Assembly (NCBI RefSeq): GCF_002979865.1
Contig: NZ_PCPZ01000001.1
Coordinates: 930,001 to 994,000, forward strand
Direction: 5' to 3'
DNA: 64,000 nt
Source of the DNA: Arthrobacter sp. MYb214
Lineage (GTDB): Bacteria > Actinomycetota > Actinomycetes > Actinomycetales > Micrococcaceae
Shown: positions 55,171 through 62,515 of the stretch, piece by piece
Numbering within the stretch: the first letter of the stretch is position 1
Layout of the letters: each line of letters begins with the position of its first letter
Notes under the pieces: model-generated
Told to the model about the DNA's origin: nothing
Databases searched by the model: none
What the model saw: the letters and a program-made list of their open reading frames with translations, nothing else
Position numbers and translations under genes: made by a program

Positions 55171-55209
55171 TTGGCTGGCAGTGCGAAAGCATTGCCAGCC
55201 AACTTCTTT
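55171..55209 (+). terminator. Terminator after pspA
   Basis: A 14-bp stem with one mismatch (55171-55184 with 55189-55202) and GAAA loop, followed by CTTCTTT. Confidence 0.85.
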
Positions 55210-55220
55210 AATGCTTAAAC

Positions 55221-55249
55221 CAAAAGCGGAGACCCTTCCGGATCTCCGC
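55221..55249 (-). terminator. Terminator of tRNA(fMet) copy 1
   Basis: GCGGAGA/TCTCCGC hairpin followed by TTTTG on the minus strand, immediately after the tRNA. The same hairpin recurs after copies 2 and 3. Confidence 0.8.
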
Positions 55250-55260
55250 TTCCACTTTCG

Positions 55261-55334
55261 TGGCGGGGAGAGGATTTGAACCTCTGACCTCCGGGTTATG
55301 AGCCCGGCGAGCTACCGAACTGCTCCACCCCGCG
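55261..55334 (-). tRNA. Initiator tRNA-fMet (CAT), copy 1
   Basis: A complete 74-base cloverleaf without encoded CCA. Anticodon loop CTCATAA. Initiator traits: C1 opposite C72 (unpaired acceptor end), three G-C pairs (GGG/CCC) next to the anticodon loop, and A11-U24 in the D stem. Its own promoter and terminator flank it. Identical to copies 2 and 3. Confidence 0.95.
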
Positions 55335-55346
55335 TCGGTAAATACA

Positions 55347-55376
55347 ACATTACCAATCAGTGAATGACTTGGCCAA
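55347..55376 (-). promoter_or_regulatory. Promoter of tRNA(fMet) copy 1
   Basis: TTGGCC (55376-55371), an 18-base spacer and TAATGT (55352-55347) on the minus strand would start transcription about six bases before the tRNA. The -10 lies in an inverted repeat GGTAA/TTACC (55337-55354). The same promoter lies at 55779-55808 for copy 2. Confidence 0.55.
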
Positions 55377-55650
55377 TCCTGGGATAGTGCATTGCGTCAC
55401 CAAGAGACCCCTGGCTCATGAAGCGGGGAAATCGCCCCACTCCCCACGGCATCTCCACAGGGTCAAGGGAAAGCTTTTCAGGACCATCCGGCGGGCTCGA
55501 AACAAAATCAACGCCATGGGTCCGCTGCCTGTCCGCCTCGGCCCAGTGAATGCGGACATATTAGTTGCTCCCCCATCGGGAAGTCGATCATGTGCCTACT
55601 GGCGCTTGGCCACGCTCACCCGTTGGCGCCGTCCTGAGAAATCCAATTAA

Positions 55651-55681
55651 ACCAAAAACGGAGACCCTTCCGGATCTCCGT
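55651..55681 (-). terminator. Terminator of tRNA(fMet) copy 2
   Basis: ACGGAGA/TCTCCGT hairpin followed by TTTTGG on the minus strand; same element as after copies 1 and 3. Confidence 0.8.
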
Positions 55682-55692
55682 TTCCACTTTCG

Positions 55693-55766
55693 TGGCGGGG
55701 AGAGGATTTGAACCTCTGACCTCCGGGTTATGAGCCCGGCGAGCTACCGAACTGCTCCACCCCGCG
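55693..55766 (-). tRNA. Initiator tRNA-fMet (CAT), copy 2
   Basis: Identical in sequence to copy 1, lying 432 bases away, with the same terminator and the same promoter (55779-55808). Initiator features as in copy 1. Confidence 0.95.
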
Positions 55767-55778
55767 TCGGTAAATACA

Positions 55779-55808
55779 ACATTACCAATCAGTGAATGAC
55801 TTGGCCAA
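55779..55808 (-). promoter_or_regulatory. Promoter of tRNA(fMet) copy 2
   Basis: TTGGCC (55808-55803) and TAATGT (55784-55779) with an 18-base spacer, as for copy 1. Confidence 0.55.
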
Positions 55809-55936
55809 TCCTGGGATAGTGCATTGCATCACCAGGACACCCCCGGCTCGCGAAGCGGGGGCAACCGCCCAACTCTGCACAGGCTCTCCCCCGGATGAAG
55901 GGAAAGCTTTTCAGACCCATCCGGCGAGCTTGAATA

Positions 55937-55944
55937 AAAATAAA
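55937..55944. repeat. Target-site duplication, left (AAAATAAA)
   Basis: AAAATAAA abuts the left end of the insertion sequence and recurs at 57285-57292. Removing the element and one copy restores a sequence that aligns with the spacer after tRNA copy 1. Confidence 0.85.
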
Positions 55945-55971
55945 GGGCTATAGGCAATAAAGTGTGTCTGA
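55945..55971 (+). repeat. Left terminal inverted repeat of the IS
   Basis: 27 bases starting GGGCTATAGGCAATAAAG, an exact reverse complement of the right end. Confidence 0.9.
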
Positions 55972-56016
55972 AAACCTGATCCTGCCCCGGACAGCCGGGG
56001 CAGGATCAAGGTTCAC

Positions 56017-57216
56017 ATGGGTATTGAATCCATAAGTGTGAAGCTTACTGGACAATCCCATACTTGTATTATCTGTCATTCCCGACTGAAGAAAAACGGA
56101 ACCACCTCCAAAGGAACCCAGCGCTGGCGCTGCATCACCTGCAATGCCAGCACCGTTTTCAAACGCGAAGACACCACCGCCCGCAACCAACTCACCGGCT
56201 TCGTCACCTGGCTGATGAGCAAACATTCCCAAGCCGAATTCGGCGGCGGAACCGGCCGCACCTTCCGGCATCAGACCGCTTGGTGCTGGAACGTGCACCC
56301 CTACCTGCATCACACCGGCGAAGTCTTCGACGAGATCCAAGTCGACGGCATCTATCTGCGCCACGGCTGGTGCCTGCTGATCGCCATCGCTCACGGACGT
56401 GTCATCGGATGGCAGTGGTGCGACCGCGAAAAAGCCGAGGCCTGGACCGTGTTGCTGCAGCATTTCCCCGGACCGAAAGTCGTGGTGACCGACGGCGGAT
56501 CAGGCCTGATGAAAGCGCTCAAAGAGTTCTGGCCGAACGTGAAAATTCAACGCTGCTTGGTGCATATCCAGCGCAACGTGCGCACCTACCTGACCCTGAA
56601 TCCGCGTTTGCCTGCAGGGAAGTCATTACGTCGATTGAGCCTGAAACTCACGAAAATCCGGACGCAGGAAGCCGCAGCAGAATGGATTGCCGCCTTCGCT
56701 GCGTGGCATGCCGAAAACCACGAGCTGATCAATGAACGCACCTACGCTGCTGACTGGTCCGGTGCCTGGCCGCGGGGCCTGCGACGCAACCGCAAGTGGT
56801 GGTACACCCACGATCGGCTACGCAGCGCCTACGAGTCCATGAATAACGCCCTGCGACGCGGGCACCTGTTCACCTACCTGGATACAGATCTGAACGGCTT
56901 GGGGATCAACGCGACGACGAACATGATTGAAGGTGCGGTGAACTCCGGCATCCGGGCCATGATTTTCTATCACCGAGGGATGCCCATTGAGCATCGCCGG
57001 CGGGCGTGCGAGTGGTTCTGCTGGACGCATGCGGATGACGGGAACCACCCGGCCTTGCGGACACTGTTGCGCCCGGAGCATTACACTCCCGAAGCGAAGA
57101 AGAAGGCGCAGCACATAGTTGATGAAGCACCAATCGGCCCGGAGCTTTATGGCACTGGCGCCAGCACTGAGGATGGGCAATTCATTCGCAGTGAGTGGAT
57201 GAGGAATATCTACTAG
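56017..57216 (+). CDS. IS1249-like transposase (IS256/Mutator type)
   Basis: A 399-residue DDE transposase. An N-terminal zinc ribbon is formed by CIICHSRLK and RCITCN. Likely catalytic residues are the first Asp in EIQVDGIYL, the second in VVTDGGSG, and Glu in TNMIEGAVN, with the C-terminal helical domain after it. The CLVHIQRNVR motif is typical of the Mutator/IS256 superfamily. The frame is intact, so the element may be active. Confidence 0.92.
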   Translation: MGIESISVKLTGQSHTCIICHSRLKKNGTTSKGTQRWRCITCNASTVFKREDTTARNQLTGFVTWLMSKHSQAEFGGGTGRTFRHQTAWCWNVHPYLHHTGEVFDEIQVDGIYLRHGWCLLIAIAHGRVIGWQWCDREKAEAWTVLLQHFPGPKVVVTDGGSGLMKALKEFWPNVKIQRCLVHIQRNVRTYLTLNPRLPAGKSLRRLSLKLTKIRTQEAAAEWIAAFAAWHAENHELINERTYAADWSGAWPRGLRRNRKWWYTHDRLRSAYESMNNALRRGHLFTYLDTDLNGLGINATTNMIEGAVNSGIRAMIFYHRGMPIEHRRRACEWFCWTHADDGNHPALRTLLRPEHYTPEAKKKAQHIVDEAPIGPELYGTGASTEDGQFIRSEWMRNIY

Positions 57217-57257
57217 AGCAGGGTTTTAAGGTTGTCTGGCCCGGGAACACGCCCGGG

Positions 57258-57284
57258 TCAGACACACTTTATTGCCTATAGCCC
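57258..57284 (-). repeat. Right terminal inverted repeat of the IS
   Basis: Exact reverse complement of 55945-55971. Confidence 0.9.
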
Positions 57285-57292
57285 AAAATAAA
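57285..57292. repeat. Target-site duplication, right (AAAATAAA)
   Basis: Matches 55937-55944 exactly and continues into CGCCACGG, which corresponds to CGCCATGG in the spacer of copy 1. Confidence 0.85.
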
Positions 57293-57335
57293 CGCCACGG
57301 TCGCCCATTGGCGCAGGCCTGAGAAGTCCGGTTAA

Positions 57336-57366
57336 ACCAAAAACGGAGACCCTTCCGGATCTCCGT
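57336..57366 (-). terminator. Terminator of tRNA(fMet) copy 3
   Basis: Same ACGGAGA/TCTCCGT hairpin and TTTTTGG tail as after copy 2. Confidence 0.8.
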
Positions 57367-57377
57367 TTCCACTTTCG

Positions 57378-57451
57378 TGGCGGGGAGAGGATTTGAACCT
57401 CTGACCTCCGGGTTATGAGCCCGGCGAGCTACCGAACTGCTCCACCCCGCG
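57378..57451 (-). tRNA. Initiator tRNA-fMet (CAT), copy 3
   Basis: Identical to copies 1 and 2. The -10 element (TAATGT, 57469-57464) is kept, but similarity ends about 25 bases upstream, and TTGGCC is not at the expected -35 position; this copy may be expressed differently. Confidence 0.95.
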
Positions 57452-57479
57452 TCGGTAAATACAACATTACCAACTGGTG

Positions 57480-57876
57480 AACTCAATAGCGAATCGAAAA
57501 GAGTGTCCTTAATCGCACTACGCCTAAATGTCCGACCTGATCCGAATTATCCTTTGGTTATATCCAGATGCCTCGGCCCGGCGTTACCCGGGTTTCAAAG
57601 ACCCCAGGGGTCTTCCGCCGCATGATTGCACACTCCGGCGGGTAGCCCGTCGCCACAAGGTGCCTGAGAGTCTGCTGCGATCACCCTAGCCCGCTCAGGG
57701 GAAGATTCTCGGGCCTTCCAGCGCCCGGGGCCCTGCGGTAGGCCTGGAACTGCGTCAGCCTTCGGCCCCAACTTACACATATGCCGGCGACCGCCCCCTT
57801 CCCGTACATGGGTTGACGGCAGTTCCCGCATCAATTCACGGGTACTGATCCGGCAACGGGCAACTTGCAGATTAAC
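57480..57876. other. Intergenic stretch between tRNA(fMet) copies 3 and 4
   Basis: About 400 bases without a recognised gene. A minus-strand frame of 79 codons (57595-57834) is Pro/Gly/Arg-rich and has no domain. I find no SRP, 6S or tmRNA signature. It should contain the promoter of copy 3. Confidence 0.5.
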
Positions 57877-57910
57877 GCAAAATGGAGATCCGTTAGGATC
57901 TCCATTTTGC
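57877..57910 (-). terminator. Terminator of tRNA(fMet) copy 4
   Basis: A perfect 15-bp stem (57877-57891 with 57896-57910) with four-base loop whose outer arms give TTTTGC on the minus strand. Different sequence from the other three terminators. Confidence 0.85.
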
Positions 57911-57916
57911 CATTCG

Positions 57917-57990
57917 TGGCGGGGGCAAGATTTGAACTTGCGACCTCCGGGTTATGAGCCCGGCGAGCTACCGAACTGCTCCACCCCGCG
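57917..57990 (-). tRNA. Initiator tRNA-fMet (CAT), copy 4 (T-stem variant)
   Basis: Same acceptor, D arm and anticodon arm as the other copies, but the T stem is GCAAG/CTTGC instead of AGAGG/CCTCT. C1-C72 mismatch, GGG/CCC anticodon stem and A11-U24 mark it as an initiator. Upstream and downstream flanks are unrelated to the duplicated units. Confidence 0.94.
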
Positions 57991-58052
57991 ATGACTAGAC
58001 AATTCTTGCATCATCGCGGAGTGAAAGCAAATCGGTCAGCTGATGCTAGTGC

Positions 58053-61000
58053 TTAGCCTTCAGCACCGTCCTGGGGTGCTGGCGATTGGGCTGCGTCCTG
58101 ATTTTGTCCGTCGTCCAGTTTCACATCCCCGTCAACCTCGGTGCCGTTGATGGCCGCATCTGCGTCCATCGCGCGGGTCAAGGCATCCTCCAACTGCTTC
58201 TGCGATTCGCCGTAGGCTCCGAAGTCACTCTTGGCCAGCGCTTCCTGGCCATTCTTGATGGCTTCATTCGCATCAGCCAGAGCTTCGGAGAGCTTCTGGG
58301 TATCAGTCTTGGTTGGTTCCTTCTCGCCCTTTGGATCATCCTCTGGCGTAACGCCTTCGGTCTCACCAGTCACTGCACCGGACTCACCGCCGAAGACCTC
58401 ATCCAGTGCTTCAGCCAAGGTATCGGCGAAGCCAACCTTGTCGCCGAAGGAAACCAGGACCTTACGCAAGGTCGGGTAGCTGGTCTGTCCCGAGGACTGA
58501 ACGTAGACCGGCTGAACGTAGAGGATACCGCCGCCAACTGGCAGCGACAGCAGGTTGCCGTTCTTGACCTCCGAAGCACCCTGACGCAGCAGGTTCAATT
58601 CAGTGGTCACGCGTGTGTTGGTATCGAAGTTCTGCTGTGCTTGGCCTGGGCCAGGAACCGCAGTATCTCGTGGCAGCTCGAGCAGGCGCAGCTTGCCGTA
58701 GTCTTCGGCCTTCGCCCCAGGTTCGGAGCCGGCATCGGCGTTGGCCGAAAGGAAGCCGAAGAGCACGTTGCGCTGCTGGCCGTTGGCCGCGGCAGCAGGG
58801 ATAAACGTCGAGGTCAGCGAGAACGACGCTTCATCCTGGGTCGGCATCTTCAAGGACATGAAGTATGGCGGCTGCTTCACGCCAGCGGCGGATGAGGTCG
58901 GATCATCCGGCACAGCCCACGCGTCGTTGGACTCGTAGAACGCGTCCGGGTTGTCCACGTGGTAGGTGGTTAGCACTTCGCGCTGCACCTTGAACATGTC
59001 CTCAGGGTAACGTACGTGCTCCATCAACTCAGCCGACATGTCATCCAACGGGTTCAATGCCGTAGGGAAGACCTTCTGCCAGGACTGCAGGATCGGGTCT
59101 TCGGTGTCCCAGGCGTAAAGCTTGACCGTTCCGTCATAGGCGTCGACGGTGGCCTTCACCGAGTTGCGCAGGTAGTTCACGCGGCCGGTCAAAGACAGGT
59201 CCTGCGCATTAGTCAGCGAGTCGGTCACTGCCGAGTCCAATTGCTGCTGCTGCGAATACGGGAAGTCGTTGGAGGTGGTGTAGCCATCGATGATCCACTG
59301 CACGCGGCCATCAATGATGGCAGGGTACGCCTGGGAATCCAGCGTCAGGTACGGAGCAACCTTGCTCACGCGATCGCGAGGATCACGATCGTAGAGGATC
59401 TGCGATTCGCTATTGACGTTCTGTGAGAGCAAGAGGTCAGTGGAGGCGAACTTCAGTGCGTAGACCAAGCGGTTGAACATGTTGCCAACGTTCGGACCGC
59501 CATCGCCCTGGAAGGTATAGCGGGTGTCTTGGTTCTCGCCACCGGTACCTGGACGGTCAAGTTCCTGGTCGGTCCATCCCTCATCCGGCCCGCCGACAAT
59601 GGAGTAGGACGGAGAATTCTCACCGAAGTAGATCCGCGGCTCGTAATCCTCGTCGGTAATCAAATCACCGGAGGTCGGGATGCCACCGAGCATGAAGTCC
59701 GGACGACCACCGGCAGCCACGCGGTTACCGTAGGCAGCCACCAGGCCGTAGCCATGGGTGTAGTTGATGTGCTGGTTCACCCACGTGTCGGTTGGGTCCA
59801 CGTTCACTTCACGGGCGGCAATAACGGTATCTTCCACCTTGCCGTCGATCTCGTAACGGTCGACGTTAAGGGTCTCGGCGAAGGTGTAGTAGCCGCGGAA
59901 CTGCTGCAGCTGCGCGAAAGCAGCCGAAACCAGGTTTGGATCCAGCAGGCGGATATTCGCGGTGGTTGAGGTTTCCTCGGCCAGCGCATTCTTCTCAGTC
60001 GAGATCTTCGCATCGTAGTCAGTAACTTCGACATCGTCGAGACCGAAAGCCAAGCGCGTCATTTCGATGTTGCGCTCAATATAGTCGCTCTCCAACGCCC
60101 TTTGGGAAGGGACCACCTTGTACTGCTGGATCAGGAACGGGTAGACGCCGCTGGCAACGATCATCGTTGCTACCAGCATGGCGGTGCCGATCAATGGCAA
60201 ACGCCAGCGACCGTTGATTGCCGCAATCACGAAGGTGATGGCGATAAGGACTGCCACAATGGCCAGAATCATCTGTGCAGGGATGACAGCGTGGACATCC
60301 TTGTACAGTGCACCGGCGACACGGCCGGACTGGTCGGTGAGGGTCTCGTACTGGCCGATCCAGAAGTTCACAGCCTGGAAGATCAAGAAGACTCCGACAA
60401 CAACTGCGGTGTGCACCCGAGCGGCCTTGCCAACGGTTATGCCGCCACGCTCTTCAACGCGGATTCCGCCGTAGAGGTAGTGGGTCAGCAGACCAGCCAC
60501 GCCGCTGAGCAGCACGACCGAGATCAGGAAGCCGTTGACCAGTGCGATGAATGGAAGGGAGAAAACGAAGAAGCCCAGATCCATGTTGAACTGGGGGTCA
60601 GTGCTACCGAAACCGACCTGGTTGAAGAACAGCAAGATGGTCTGCCACTGTCCGGCCACGGCAACGGCAGCGAAAATGCCGATCACCAATGGAATGCCAA
60701 CCATCAGGAATCGGCGGACTGGTTCCAGCTGGGCCTGGTAGCGCGACATGGAATCAGGTCGGGTCGAGTTTGGCGCATAGACAGGGCGGTGCTTGTAGGC
60801 ACTGCGCATCGAGAACCACATTGGAACCGCCATCAGCACCAAAGCGATCAGGAAGATCACTAATTTGGAGATCCGCTCAGTCCAGTAGACCTCGGAGAAA
60901 CCCAGCTGGTTGAACCAGAGGATATCAGCGTAGAAATTCGACAAGAAAACGAAGACTGCGACGAGAATGACCACCGCGAAGATGGTCAGGGTCAGCGGCG

Positions 61001-61088
61001 AGGCTTTCTTGCCCGAAGGGTTGGAAGGTCGTTGTGGTTCTTGGGGCCGCGGCGGACCCCCGAACGGACTATCCGATCCGAAAGACAC
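58053..61088 (-). CDS. UPF0182 family large membrane protein (Rv3193c type)
   Basis: A 1,011-residue protein with a Pro-rich N-terminal tail, about seven transmembrane helices within residues 25-310, and a large extracytoplasmic domain with the family stretch VDPTDTWVNQHINYTHGYGLVAAYGNR. The C-terminus is acidic and low-complexity (Glu/Asp/Lys/Ala). Function is unknown; the family is confined mainly to actinobacteria and some other groups. GTG 61088 has AAGGAA upstream. It follows the PDZ/Lon-like gene, the order of Rv3194c-Rv3193c. Confidence 0.92.
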   Translation of the reverse strand: MSFGSDSPFGGPPRPQEPQRPSNPSGKKASPLTLTIFAVVILVAVFVFLSNFYADILWFNQLGFSEVYWTERISKLVIFLIALVLMAVPMWFSMRSAYKHRPVYAPNSTRPDSMSRYQAQLEPVRRFLMVGIPLVIGIFAAVAVAGQWQTILLFFNQVGFGSTDPQFNMDLGFFVFSLPFIALVNGFLISVVLLSGVAGLLTHYLYGGIRVEERGGITVGKAARVHTAVVVGVFLIFQAVNFWIGQYETLTDQSGRVAGALYKDVHAVIPAQMILAIVAVLIAITFVIAAINGRWRLPLIGTAMLVATMIVASGVYPFLIQQYKVVPSQRALESDYIERNIEMTRLAFGLDDVEVTDYDAKISTEKNALAEETSTTANIRLLDPNLVSAAFAQLQQFRGYYTFAETLNVDRYEIDGKVEDTVIAAREVNVDPTDTWVNQHINYTHGYGLVAAYGNRVAAGGRPDFMLGGIPTSGDLITDEDYEPRIYFGENSPSYSIVGGPDEGWTDQELDRPGTGGENQDTRYTFQGDGGPNVGNMFNRLVYALKFASTDLLLSQNVNSESQILYDRDPRDRVSKVAPYLTLDSQAYPAIIDGRVQWIIDGYTTSNDFPYSQQQQLDSAVTDSLTNAQDLSLTGRVNYLRNSVKATVDAYDGTVKLYAWDTEDPILQSWQKVFPTALNPLDDMSAELMEHVRYPEDMFKVQREVLTTYHVDNPDAFYESNDAWAVPDDPTSSAAGVKQPPYFMSLKMPTQDEASFSLTSTFIPAAAANGQQRNVLFGFLSANADAGSEPGAKAEDYGKLRLLELPRDTAVPGPGQAQQNFDTNTRVTTELNLLRQGASEVKNGNLLSLPVGGGILYVQPVYVQSSGQTSYPTLRKVLVSFGDKVGFADTLAEALDEVFGGESGAVTGETEGVTPEDDPKGEKEPTKTDTQKLSEALADANEAIKNGQEALAKSDFGAYGESQKQLEDALTRAMDADAAINGTEVDGDVKLDDGQNQDAAQSPAPQDGAEG

Positions 61089-61218
61089 TATCTATTCCTT
61101 ACTTTGGGTTCTTCCCGTTGTTCCCAACAAGAGAACTCGTGTACCTAATTCTTGTACGGGCGTTGTGTACGAGACTGGTTTCCTTGCATCACATTCTTCC
61201 CTTGATGCCCGGCTAAAT

Positions 61219-62334
61219 CTATTCGCATGTCGTGAAAGTCGCCGGGTCTTCACCTGCGGCGATCTTCTCCAATGCCTGGCGAGCTTCTGACAGGGTTGCA
61301 ACCTTGATGACATCCAGTCCGGCAGGAATACGCCCTATGGCTTCAGCGCAGTTGTCGGCTGGGGCCAAGAAGACGGTTGCTCCGGCATTCTTCGCCGCCA
61401 CCATCTTCTGGGCGATTCCACCGATTGGACCGACCTTGCCATCGGCTGAAATCTCACCGGTACCTGCGATGTGGTGGTCTCCCGCCAATGAGCCTTCCGT
61501 CAGGCGGTCAATGATCGCCAAGGCAAACATCATGCCGGCGCTGGGACCGCCAACATTTTCCAACCCGAAGCTCACATCGATAGGGAACTCGTATTCGTTG
61601 CCCAGGAAGACACCCAACTGGCGTTCGCCATTCTCGGCTTCCTTGGTGTTCACAGTGACATCTACGTCGCTGTAGACGCCATGCTTATCCGGTCTGCCAA
61701 CGGTCAAGATTGCTGGTTCTGCACCGCGGGAATTCAGTTCTTCCTTCAGCTGTTCCAGCGAAGTGATCTGCTCTCCTTCGAATTTCAGAAGGCGATCCTT
61801 GGGCTCAAGCACTTTTTCATTCGTGCCGGTGGAGAACTCAGCGACCGTAAGCCACTCGGTAAAGCCCTGATCCAGCTCGGCCAAAGCCGCTGCCACAGCC
61901 AAGTCCTGCGATGAAGTCATCATGAAATCATTTTGTTCATTCTTCTCTTCCGAAGAGACACCACGAGAAATGATGGTTTCTTCAGGAACTAGATCCTTGG
62001 CCGAATTGACCAATGCTTCAAGTACGACAGGTATGGTGATTCGGTTCTGCCCGCCACCCTGGACGTAAATGGTCAACAGATCCAAGACGCTCTCCGAAGG
62101 GTATGACTGGGCTCCCTTGATGGAGACCACATCGTGCCCGTTGTCCTCGCCAAGAGTGTTAAACACTGGGCCAGGCGACCGGATCATGAAATTCGTCGGG
62201 AGAAACATCATGACGCCGATCAGGAGGAGCGCAACGACGCCGGAGCTGGTGCGTTTCATGGTTTTGGAACCTCGCGGAGTGCGGCTGGAATCGCCTGGCT
62301 CCAAAGTCGAGTCTTGTGGTTCCTGTACGTGCAC
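61219..62334 (-). CDS. PDZ-domain Lon-like (S16) membrane protease, YlbL/Rv3194c type
   Basis: A 371-residue protein with an N-terminal transmembrane helix at about 32-52, an outer region with a PDZ-like segment (PKDRLLKFEGEQITSLEQLKEEL) and a C-terminal Lon-type proteolytic domain. The catalytic serine lies in ENVGGPSAGMMFALA and the lysine in QKMVAAKNAGATVF. It lacks an AAA domain, as usual in this family. GTG 62334 is favoured, with GGGAG upstream; TTG 62352 is possible. Divergent from the DUF2342 gene. Confidence 0.88.
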   Translation of the reverse strand: MHVQEPQDSTLEPGDSSRTPRGSKTMKRTSSGVVALLLIGVMMFLPTNFMIRSPGPVFNTLGEDNGHDVVSIKGAQSYPSESVLDLLTIYVQGGGQNRITIPVVLEALVNSAKDLVPEETIISRGVSSEEKNEQNDFMMTSSQDLAVAAALAELDQGFTEWLTVAEFSTGTNEKVLEPKDRLLKFEGEQITSLEQLKEELNSRGAEPAILTVGRPDKHGVYSDVDVTVNTKEAENGERQLGVFLGNEYEFPIDVSFGLENVGGPSAGMMFALAIIDRLTEGSLAGDHHIAGTGEISADGKVGPIGGIAQKMVAAKNAGATVFLAPADNCAEAIGRIPAGLDVIKVATLSEARQALEKIAAGEDPATFTTCE

Positions 62335-62502
62335 TGATCCTGCTCCCGCCAACTGTCAAAAAATACGCGGATCCGTCCTTGCAGACATCCCCACCCTTAG
62401 CCTACTGAAGCCCTGGGTTTAAAAGCATCAGCATCAAGGCGTATTCGATGTGCCGAAAGCGAACTGAAGCCCAGATTCATGGGAACTATCAGCTACTCGC
62501 GG

Positions 62503-62508
62503 TAGTTT
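62503..62508 (+). promoter_or_regulatory. -10 element of leaderless DUF2342 transcript
   Basis: TAGTTT ends eight bases before ATG 62516, and no ribosome site precedes this ATG; a leaderless message is likely. Confidence 0.45.
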
Positions 62509-62515
62509 TAAAGGC

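Larger units (their letters stand above)
55215..55646 (-). repeat. Tandemly duplicated tRNA(fMet) unit, copy 1 (432 bp)
   Basis: From the terminator through the tRNA, promoter and spacer, this unit repeats with an exact 432-base offset at 55647. The tRNA, terminator and about 60 bases upstream are almost identical; the spacer beyond has diverged but can still be aligned. The spacer itself holds no gene: the only long plus-strand frame (55360-55650) runs through the repeat and is not credible. Confidence 0.8.
55945..57284 (+). mobile_element. Complete insertion sequence, IS256 family (IS1249-like), 1,340 bp
   Basis: It is bounded by perfect 27-bp terminal inverted repeats (55945-55971 and 57258-57284) and an 8-bp target duplication. 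It encodes one intact transposase. A strong hairpin sits inside each end (55978-56007 and about 57234-57262), which could shield the transposase from outside transcription. Perfect ends and target duplication suggest a recent insertion. It interrupts the spacer between tRNA(fMet) copies 2 and 3. Confidence 0.92.

Noticed and set aside
55360-55650. 96-codon plus-strand frame between tRNA copies
   Set aside because: It runs through the duplicated spacer and is not kept in the sister copy, so it is not coding.
57595-57834. 79-codon minus-strand frame between tRNA copies 3 and 4
   Set aside because: Low-complexity residues, no ribosome site and no domain.
55215-57990. Genomic island or prophage attachment at a tRNA
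   Set aside because: No integrase, no tRNA 3'-fragment repeat typical of att sites, and the only mobile DNA is a single IS with its own target duplication. The repeats are whole tRNA units.
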